Positions 1-5,346 of a DNA stretch of 8,313 nt are shown piece by piece. The notes beneath the pieces are model-generated. The model was not told the origin of the DNA and searched no databases. It worked only from the letters and a program-made list of their open reading frames with translations. The position numbers were made by a program, and so were the translations under genes. The first letter of the stretch is position 1. Each line of letters opens with the position of its first letter. This DNA comes from Desulfobacterales bacterium (GTDB lineage Bacteria > Desulfobacterota > Desulfobacteria > Desulfobacterales > RPRI01), in contig JAUYEO010000139.1 of NCBI GenBank assembly GCA_030689795.1, positions 1 to 8,313 of the forward strand, in the 5' to 3' direction.

Positions 1-58
1 TGTGATTTAGCGAAGTCATTTAAAAATCCCCAAAAAGCTCATTAAGTGAGCATATTTC

Positions 59-72
59 GACTTTTTACGAGT
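59..72 (+). repeat. 14-base word GACTTTTTACGAGT, copy 1
   Basis: Exact match to the - strand of 8179-8192. It sits just right of the small hairpin at 37-51 in the AT-rich leader. The flanks of the two copies show little further similarity. Confidence 0.3.
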
Positions 73-230
73 CCATCAGTTTTAATTCGCTCGCTGTTTC
101 GGTTCAATTCGTAAGATTTATTACAAAAAATATTTCTCAAATTCAAGAGATAAGGTTCTTTTCTTATAACATATTTATTAGAGGGATTTAAAAGAAATAT
201 TTTCTTAAATTTCCATTAATAAAAGATTTA

Positions 231-260
231 TTGACAGAATAGGTTCATATCTGGCAGATT
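231..260 (+). promoter_or_regulatory. Possible sigma70-type promoter for GAF-gap
   Basis: A perfect TTGACA lies at 231-236, about 115 bases before the GAF start codon. The best -10 candidate at 18-bp spacing is CAGATT (255-260), which matches TATAAT at only three positions. The -35 box is good but the -10 box is poor, so the site is uncertain. It could instead be a chance match in AT-rich DNA or need an activator. Confidence 0.22.
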
Positions 261-351
261 TAAAGTGATTTTGTATGGTTAACTTTTTCATATAGCCTGA
301 TCCTGTTTTATTACCTTTTCATCACACACAATTATCAAGATGAGGTGATTT

Positions 352-915
352 ATGAAAGGAAAAGAAGAAAATTATTTCACGGCATTATACGAAGTGGCAA
401 AAACCGTAAATGCTTCACTATCACCATCCCAGGTTCTTGAAAAAATCGTGTCATGTGTTGCCGGTGCAATGAAGGTGAAAGCCTGTTCGCTGAGGCTTCT
501 TGAATCCCGCCGGAAAAAGCTTTTAATGGGAGCACAGTTCGGCCTGTCGGACGGTTATATCCGAAAAGGGCCTATTCTTGTTGAAGAAAGCGGCCTTGAT
601 AAGAAAGCGCTTAAAGGCAAAACCATCTGGCTTAAAAACGCCCAGACAGGCAAGGATTTCCAGTATAAAGACAAGGCAAAGGCGGAAGGGATCAAGTCGG
701 TGCTTGTAGTCCCGCTGATGGTGGAAAAAAAGGCTGTTGGAGTCCTGCGCGTTTATACTAAAGAAGAAAGAAAATTCGATGCCGACGAAATTAAGTTCCT
801 GGAGGCTGTCGGAAATTTAAGCGCTATTGCCCTTGAAAAAGCAAGGCTTCACCAGGCCCTTCGCAAGGATTATGATCTGCTTGTGGCTCATAAATACCGA
901 ATAGATGATAACTGA
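352..915 (+). CDS. Stand-alone GAF-domain protein (putative sensor)
   Basis: A 187-residue soluble protein that is almost entirely one GAF domain (about residues 10-165), with no signal peptide or membrane segment. Typical GAF features are the N-terminal helix with a 'SPSQVLEKIV' pattern, a central 'CSLRLLE' strand, the 'GIKSVLVVPLMVEKKAVGVLRVY' core strands (residues 113-135) and a final helix 'EIKFLEAVGNLSAIALEKARL'. After this comes a short charged tail. No output domain (kinase, cyclase, HTH) is attached, so it would have to act through a partner or simply bind a ligand. The start has a good ribosome site (GAGGTG, 7 bases before ATG). It ends 19 bases before gap, whose ribosome site (GAGGTGAT) is nearly identical, so the two are very likely co-transcribed. 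The family assignment is solid. A role in sensing a metabolite or redox state linked to glycolysis is inference only. Confidence 0.88.
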   Translation: MKGKEENYFTALYEVAKTVNASLSPSQVLEKIVSCVAGAMKVKACSLRLLESRRKKLLMGAQFGLSDGYIRKGPILVEESGLDKKALKGKTIWLKNAQTGKDFQYKDKAKAEGIKSVLVVPLMVEKKAVGVLRVYTKEERKFDADEIKFLEAVGNLSAIALEKARLHQALRKDYDLLVAHKYRIDDN

Positions 916-934
916 TAAATAAAAGAGGTGATAT

Positions 935-1945
935 ATGATTCGTGTAGGAATAAACGGATTCGGCCGGATAGGCCGCCAGGTACTTAAAGCAATTCTTGAA
1001 AGACATCCAAAAAAACTTGAGGTCGCGGCAATCAATGATCTTTTTGACGTAGAGACCAACGCTCACCTGTTTAAATACGACACAAATTACGGCCGTTTCA
1101 CCGGCAGTGTCAAAGTCGCAAAAAACAGTATAATTGTTAACGGAAAAACTATCAAGAGCTTCGCATCGCGGGATCCGGCAGAAATACCCTGGGATGAAGA
1201 AGGGATAGATATTATAGTTGAAAGCACCGGACTTTTTAAAACAGGGCCGAAGGCCGCCGCTCACATTGAAGCCGGAGCAAAAAAAGTTATTATCACGGCT
1301 CCGGCCAAAGAAGAGGATCTTACGGTTGTAATGGGCGTCAACCATAAAGAATACCGACCCAAGGATCACCATATTCTTTCAAACGCCTCCTGCACCACAA
1401 ACTGCCTGGCTCCTCCCGCGCTTGTAATTCACAGGGCTTTCGGTATTGAGAAGGGTTTGATGACCACCATTCACTCATATACCGCAGACCAGCGCCTCAT
1501 GGACCTTGCTCACAAAGACTTAAGACGCGCCCGTGCGGCAGCAATGAACATAATTCCAACCACAACCGGCGCGGCAAAAGCAGTGGCACTTGTTATTCCT
1601 GAGCTTGCAGGACGATTCGACGGATATTCACTGAGAGTCCCGACACCGACAGTCTCGGTTGTCGATTTTGTTGCAATTCTCCAGAAAAAAACGGACACAG
1701 AAACTCTAAGGGCTGAACTAAAGAAAGCTGCCGAAACGGAGCTTAAAGGAATTATGGCCTGCGAGGAGGAGCCACTTGTATCCATAGACTTCAAGGGAGA
1801 TTCAAATTCGTCGATAGTGGATATGGAATTTACATATGTGCTCGCCGGAAATATGGCAAAGGTTGTGACATGGTATGATAATGAATGGGGCTATTCCTGC
1901 AGGGTTGCCGATCTCGCGGCTTATATGGCAGATAAAGGACTGTAG
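935..1945 (+). CDS. gap: Type I glyceraldehyde-3-phosphate dehydrogenase
   Basis: A 336-residue cytosolic enzyme of normal full length. It interconverts glyceraldehyde 3-phosphate and 1,3-bisphosphoglycerate using NAD(P) and phosphate in glycolysis and gluconeogenesis. The N-terminal Rossmann fold has GINGFGRIGR (residues 5-14). NDLFD (34-38) carries the aspartate that usually selects NAD. The catalytic cysteine is C153 in SNASCTTNCLAP, and its partner H180 is in TIHSYT. The phosphate-site region NIIPTTTGAAKAV (205-217) and the signature WYDNEWGYS (313-321) are intact. The proline usually following the leucine in 'DLPHKDLRRAR' is alanine here (A192), at the position classically called Pro188, which influences NAD versus NADP preference. 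ATG is preceded by GAGGTGA. The gene follows the GAF gene by 19 bases. A copy of the intergenic repeat begins immediately after its stop. Confidence 0.97.
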   Translation: MIRVGINGFGRIGRQVLKAILERHPKKLEVAAINDLFDVETNAHLFKYDTNYGRFTGSVKVAKNSIIVNGKTIKSFASRDPAEIPWDEEGIDIIVESTGLFKTGPKAAAHIEAGAKKVIITAPAKEEDLTVVMGVNHKEYRPKDHHILSNASCTTNCLAPPALVIHRAFGIEKGLMTTIHSYTADQRLMDLAHKDLRRARAAAMNIIPTTTGAAKAVALVIPELAGRFDGYSLRVPTPTVSVVDFVAILQKKTDTETLRAELKKAAETELKGIMACEEEPLVSIDFKGDSNSSIVDMEFTYVLAGNMAKVVTWYDNEWGYSCRVADLAAYMADKGL

Positions 1946-1997
1946 GCCGACGATCAAAAATAACCGTAACATTGGAATGTCGTAAACGGCATAAGGA
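1946..1997 (+). repeat. Dispersed extragenic repeat, copy 1
   Basis: This 52-base segment matches 4370-4421 without gaps at 45 positions. The shared core includes 'TCAAAAATAACCGTAACATT' and 'CGGCATAAGGA'. It starts one base after the gap stop codon and ends one base before the TTG at 1999, so it fills the gap-metallophosphoesterase junction. It also contains a small perfect inverted repeat, ACATT-GG-AATGT (1969-1980). Downstream of 1997 the similarity continues only weakly and with indels. Confidence 0.82.
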
Positions 1998-1998
1998 A

Positions 1999-2469
1999 TT
2001 GCATAAGAACAGTTTAATCGTCGGTATAATTTCAGACACGCACGGGGCTCTTCCTCCTTCCGCAATCGATGCCCTTTCCTGCGCCGATCTGATTATTCAT
2101 GCCGGAGACATAGGCAAACCGGCAATTCTTGACAATTTACAAAAAATTGCTCCTGTTTTCCCTGTAAAAGGAAATATGGATAAGGGGGAATGGACAGTCA
2201 AATTACCTGATACGGAAGTTATTAATAAAGGCGGGGTATTACTTTATGTGCTCCACGACGCGTCAAACCTTGACCTTGACCCCGCCGCGGCCGGCTTCAG
2301 CGCCGTTATTTCCGGGCACACCCACCGACCTCTTATTGAAGAACATGACGGAGTCCTTTTTATAAACCCGGGAAGCGCAGCTCAGCCGCGCAGCAATTAT
2401 CCTCCGTCAGTAGTTCTTCTTAAAATTAAAGATAAAACCCTCGAGCCTCGATTCGTCAGCCTCAAATAA
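1999..2469 (+). CDS. YfcE/MJ0936-type metallophosphoesterase
   Basis: A small two-metal phosphodiesterase/phosphatase of the calcineurin-like fold. Members hydrolyse phosphodiester model substrates; the physiological substrate is not predictable. The metal ligands are all visible: GIISDTHG near the N terminus (Asp, His), IHAGDIG (Asp), VKGNMD (Asn), VLHD (His) and SGHTHRP (His pair), then the family's NPGS motif followed by AAQPR. Start choice is unclear. The frame is open from TTG 1972, but 1972-1997 lies inside a dispersed repeat and has no ribosome site. TTG 1999 gives MHKNSLIVGIISDTHG, 156 residues, closer to family members that begin just before the 'ISDTHG' strand; an AAGGA lies only 1-2 bases upstream, too close to be optimal. 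No ATG or GTG is available before the first motif. It may rely on translation coupled to gap. Its stop is 3 bases from that of the convergent typA. Confidence 0.88.
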   Translation: MHKNSLIVGIISDTHGALPPSAIDALSCADLIIHAGDIGKPAILDNLQKIAPVFPVKGNMDKGEWTVKLPDTEVINKGGVLLYVLHDASNLDLDPAAAGFSAVISGHTHRPLIEEHDGVLFINPGSAAQPRSNYPPSVVLLKIKDKTLEPRFVSLK

Positions 2470-2472
2470 AAA

Positions 2473-4314
2473 TTATTGGCCTGCTTTAAGTTTTGCCGAC
2501 CGCATTGAATGTCTTTTATGAGCGGAAAGGACTGTTTTTCTGATGCGGATTGAAAGCGGAGTGACCTCAACCATTTCATCCTCGCGGATAAAATTTATTG
2601 CCCGTTCGAGCGTCAGAGGTCTGACCGGAGAAAGGAGAATATTATCGTCTTTTCCCGCCGCCCGCATGTTTGACAGCTTTTTCTCCTTGCACGGATTTAC
2701 ATTAATATCACCTTCCTTGTTATGCTCCCCGACGACCATCCCCTCATAAACGGCATCACCGGGAACAATCAGAAGATGCCCTCTCGGCTCAAGATTAAAC
2801 AGCGCATAAGCTACGGCACCGCCCTGCCTGTCCGAAACTATTGAGCCTGTAAATCTTACCGGGAAATCGCCCCTGTATGTCTCGTAGCCCGAAAAATATG
2901 AATTCATCATGCCTGTTCCCTTGGTATCGGTAAGAAACTCATCCCTGTAGCCTATAAGAGACCTCGATGGAATGGAAAATTCAATCCTGATTCTGCCCCT
3001 CCCGTTATTTACAAGATTGGTCATCCTTCCTTTTTTCGAAGAGAGCTTTTCGGAAACAACCCCAAGAAAGTTCTCATCGCAATCTATGAAAAGATGTTCC
3101 ACGGGCTCGAGTTTTTCAGCGTTTCTATACTTGATAATTACTTCCGGACGTCCGACACAGAGCTCAAACCCTTCCCTGCGCATGGTTTCAATAAGTATGG
3201 CAAGCTGGAACTCCCCTCTCCCTTTTACAACAAAAGATTCCTTGTCTTCAGTATCGCTCATCTGGACAGCTACATTTCTCAGCATCTCCTTGCTGAGCCT
3301 TTCGCGTATTTTGCTCGATTGAACATATTTTCCCTCCTTTCCAGAAAAAGGAGAGCTGTTTATGGTAAATTTCATGGAGACTGTCGGCTCATCCACGGCG
3401 ATTCTTTTGAGAGCTTTCGGGAAATCCCTGTTGCATATGGTATCTCCGATTTTAACATCCTCTATTCCGGAAAGAACCACTATATCGCCCGGGTCGGCAT
3501 TGTTGATTTCAATGAATTTCAACCCGGCATATGTTTGCAGTTTGGAAACCTTGAGCTGAATATGTTTGCCTTCACTGTCGATGCATATAAGACCGTCATG
3601 ATGCGCGATCTTCCCGTTGAATATTTTGCCTATGGCAAGCCTTCCCAGGTAGTCGGAATAACCGAGGTTGGAGACAAGCATCTGGAAAGGCTCCGATGGA
3701 TCATAGGAAGGAGGTGGAATTTCTTTCAAAATAGTATCAAGGAGCAAATGAAGATTTTCTCCCTTTTCCTCCAGAGTTTTTTGTGCAATTCCTTCGCGCC
3801 CTATCGCATATAGAAGCGGAAATTCGAGCTGCTCTTCATTTGCGTCAAGGTCTATCAGAAGATCGTATATTTCATCCAATACCTCATCAGGGCGCGCATC
3901 CTTCCGGTCTATTTTATTTATTACGACTATAATCTTAAGGCCTGCACCAAGCGCTTTTTTAAGAACAAAACGCGTCTGCGGAAGAGGCCCCTCGGATGCA
4001 TCAACAAGCAGTAGTGCGCCGTCAGCCATTGATATGGCTCTTTCGACTTCACCGCCGAAGTCTGCATGTCCCGGAGTATCAATAATGTTTATTTTTACGC
4101 CGTTCCAGACCACCGAACAGTTTTTCGCGGCAATTGTAATGCCTCTTTCACGTTCAAGATCCATCGAGTCCATTATTCTTTCATCGACTTCCTGTCCCAC
4201 TCTGAATAAACCGCTCTGTCTGAACATCCCATCGACCAGAGTTGTTTTTCCGTGGTCAACATGAGCGATAATGGCAACATTTCTGATTTTTTCATTTTCA
4301 ATCAATTTCTGCAT
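2473..4314 (-). CDS. typA: Ribosome-associated translational GTPase TypA/BipA
   Basis: A 613-residue translational GTPase close to the usual TypA length (about 607 in E. coli). It binds the 70S ribosome at the EF-G site and is linked to ribosome assembly and stress or cold adaptation. The G domain shows AHVDHGKTT (17-25), ERGITI for switch I (56-61), DTPGH (79-83) and NKID (133-136). The G5 segment reads YAIGREG where many homologues have YASAxxG. EF-G-like domains II, III and V follow. The TypA-specific C-terminal part is clear: 'GHLLIVPGDAVYEGMVVGEH', 'VNPCKEKKLSNMRAAGKDD' and 'VEVTPLSIRIRK'. The ATG is preceded by AGGAAGGA at good spacing. It lies downstream of rsmG on the same strand, separated by a 277-base spacer filled by tandem repeats, which any rsmG-typA transcript would include in the typA leader. 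Its 3' end abuts the convergent metallophosphoesterase gene. Confidence 0.97.
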   Translation of the reverse strand: MQKLIENEKIRNVAIIAHVDHGKTTLVDGMFRQSGLFRVGQEVDERIMDSMDLERERGITIAAKNCSVVWNGVKINIIDTPGHADFGGEVERAISMADGALLLVDASEGPLPQTRFVLKKALGAGLKIIVVINKIDRKDARPDEVLDEIYDLLIDLDANEEQLEFPLLYAIGREGIAQKTLEEKGENLHLLLDTILKEIPPPSYDPSEPFQMLVSNLGYSDYLGRLAIGKIFNGKIAHHDGLICIDSEGKHIQLKVSKLQTYAGLKFIEINNADPGDIVVLSGIEDVKIGDTICNRDFPKALKRIAVDEPTVSMKFTINSSPFSGKEGKYVQSSKIRERLSKEMLRNVAVQMSDTEDKESFVVKGRGEFQLAILIETMRREGFELCVGRPEVIIKYRNAEKLEPVEHLFIDCDENFLGVVSEKLSSKKGRMTNLVNNGRGRIRIEFSIPSRSLIGYRDEFLTDTKGTGMMNSYFSGYETYRGDFPVRFTGSIVSDRQGGAVAYALFNLEPRGHLLIVPGDAVYEGMVVGEHNKEGDINVNPCKEKKLSNMRAAGKDDNILLSPVRPLTLERAINFIREDEMVEVTPLSIRIRKTVLSAHKRHSMRSAKLKAGQ

Positions 4315-4369
4315 GAATCCTTCCTGTATTTTAAAATTGGCCTGGTTATCACAAAGAGTAAGGTCCTAA

Positions 4370-4421
4370 GCCGTCGTTCAAAAATAACCGTAACATTGAA
4401 ATACCGTGACCGGCATAAGGA
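4370..4421 (+). repeat. Dispersed extragenic repeat, copy 2 (long arm)
   Basis: This is the counterpart of 1946-1997, 52 bases with 7 mismatches and no gaps. The first part (4370-4403) is unique to the long arm, and its right end is the start of the first 26-bp tandem unit. It lies in the spacer upstream of typA, about 55 bases before that start codon. Confidence 0.82.
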
Positions 4422-4480
4422 GCCGTAAGCCGTGACCGGCATAAGGAGCCGTAAGCCGTGACCGGCATAAGGAGCCGTAA
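4404..4480 (+). repeat. Three perfect 26-bp tandem repeats
   Basis: The units are 4404-4429, 4430-4455 and 4456-4480; the last lacks only its final G. Each unit begins CCGTGACCGGCATAAGG and ends AGCCGTAAG. The copies are otherwise identical, which points to recent tandem expansion, for example by replication slippage. The set is non-coding and lies between rsmG and typA. Confidence 0.93.
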
Positions 4481-4522
4481 CAAAATGGCCAGATATATGA
4501 TGATTATTTTATAACGGCTCCT
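4470..4522. other. Inverted repeat at the junction of the two tandem arrays
   Basis: AGGAGCCGT (4470-4478) is a perfect 9-bp reverse complement of ACGGCTCCT (4514-4522), with 35 bases between. The same word occurs two more times to the left, and twice to the right (once with a mismatch), so several alternative stems are possible in a transcript. There is no T run, so it does not look like a simple terminator. An RNA structure in the typA leader is possible but is inference. Confidence 0.5.
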
Positions 4523-4610
4523 AACAAAATGGTCAGAAATATAATGGTTATTTCATAACGGCTCCTAACAAAATGGTCAGAAATGTAATTGTTATTTCGT
4601 AACGGCGCCT
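4479..4610 (-). repeat. Three imperfect 44-bp tandem repeats, inverted relative to the 26-bp set
   Basis: The units are 4479-4522, 4523-4566 and 4567-4610. On the + strand each starts AACAAAATGG and ends TAACGGCTCCT (CGCCT in the third). Units 1 and 2 differ at 5 of 44 positions and units 2 and 3 at 4 of 44. Read on the - strand, each unit shares AGGAGCCGT, TGACC and AAATAACC words in the same order as the 26-bp units plus their long arm. The two sets therefore look like one repeat family in opposite orientations. The third unit overlaps the 3' end and stop codon of rsmG. Confidence 0.88.
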
Positions 4611-5296
4611 AATGAAGTTTTTTTTATGATCATGAAGGTTCTTTCCGAATCAATATAAGGAAGTAAATATTTTTTAATTTTTATATCAATCGAAAGACCT
4701 GAGATTTTACCGGTGCCCCGTTTTTTATCACCTGAAGCCCGTACAGCTTCTATCTCCTCAGGGTTTATTTTTCCTTTTAAGGATATGATTATGCCGTTTG
4801 GAGCAAGAAGAGGAAGCGCCGACCCGACAAACATTTCAAGCGATGAAAAGGCGCGGCATATAATAACATCGAACAATTTCGTACTTCCGGCCAGTTCTTC
4901 CACCCTGCCTTGAACGGCTTCGATATCCTCTATCCCGGTTCTCCTTATGACGTGTTTTAAAAATGTTATTTTTTTCCGCGAAGAATCCACCAGTGATACT
5001 GAAAGAGTCGGAATAACAACTTTCAGCGGAATACCCGGAAAACCTCCTCCGGAACCTATATCAAGCATTGATGCGCCGGCAGGGATTATGCCGGCAGGGG
5101 CAATTGAATCAAGAAAATGTTTGACGGCAACTTCAAAAGGATCTGTTATCGCTGTTAAATTTATTTTTAAGTTCCACTTTAAAAGCTCTCCGGCGTGAAT
5201 CGAAAACTGTCGAACCTCCTTTAAACCCACATTGACATCAAAAAACTTCGCGCCGCTTATTATTATATTTTCCCACTCTGCCGAGCCTATTTCCAT
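4592..5296 (-). CDS. rsmG: 16S rRNA m7G527 methyltransferase RsmG (GidB)
   Basis: A 234-residue SAM-dependent methyltransferase that makes N7-methylguanosine at position 527 (E. coli numbering) in the 530 loop of 16S rRNA. The family's N-terminal motif is present ('NLTAIT' followed by 'AVKHFLDS', residues 46-64). The SAM-binding loop is LDIGSGGGFPGIPL (78-91). 'VDSSRKKITFLKHV' (103-116) and 'CRAFSSL' (147-153) follow, and the final strand is 'ERTFMIIKK' (218-226). The normal family end is about at this last strand. The remaining residues, ending GAVTK and the TAA, are encoded by the last 44-bp tandem repeat, so the tail is repeat-derived. The ATG has an AGGGA about 8 bases upstream. It lies 50 bases downstream of the GspE/PilB-like gene and upstream of typA. 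It is not next to mnmG, its common partner in other bacteria. Confidence 0.95.
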   Translation of the reverse strand: MEIGSAEWENIIISGAKFFDVNVGLKEVRQFSIHAGELLKWNLKINLTAITDPFEVAVKHFLDSIAPAGIIPAGASMLDIGSGGGFPGIPLKVVIPTLSVSLVDSSRKKITFLKHVIRRTGIEDIEAVQGRVEELAGSTKLFDVIICRAFSSLEMFVGSALPLLAPNGIIISLKGKINPEEIEAVRASGDKKRGTGKISGLSIDIKIKKYLLPYIDSERTFMIIKKTSLGAVTK

Positions 5297-5346
5297 ATTT
5301 TATTCCCTGGAATTGAATATGGCGGGAAGCAACTGACAAGATTGCA

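Larger units (their letters stand above)
1..351. other. AT-rich intergenic region upstream of the GAF gene
   Basis: No convincing reading frame is seen here. The stretch is strongly AT-rich compared with the genes that follow. It holds a 5-bp hairpin (GCTCA/TGAGC, 37-51) without a directly following T run, so it is not a classical terminator. It also holds a 14-base word shared with the far right of the window (59-72), a small AT-only hairpin (192-206), and a possible -35 element at 231-236. It probably contains the promoter of the GAF-gap gene pair and possibly the 3' flank of a gene outside the window. Confidence 0.6.

Noticed and set aside
37..66. Possible intrinsic terminator at the left end
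   Set aside because: The stem is only 5 bp and the T run begins about 10 bases after it, so it does not fit a Rho-independent terminator.
252..267. Sigma54 (-24/-12) promoter from CTGGCAG
   Set aside because: The GG is present, but the GC expected ten bases later is GT and the surrounding consensus is absent.
824..1372. A 182-codon - strand open frame opposite the GAF and gap genes
   Set aside because: It is antisense to conserved coding sequence, spans two genes and gives a cysteine- and aromatic-rich, non-protein-like translation.
3094..3813. A 239-codon + strand open frame
   Set aside because: It lies wholly opposite typA, which has all translational GTPase motifs in its own frame; the + strand translation resembles no family and has no ribosome site.
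4404..4610. CRISPR array
   Set aside because: The repeats are directly adjacent tandem units without unique spacers of regular length, come in two lengths and opposite orientations, and there are no cas genes.
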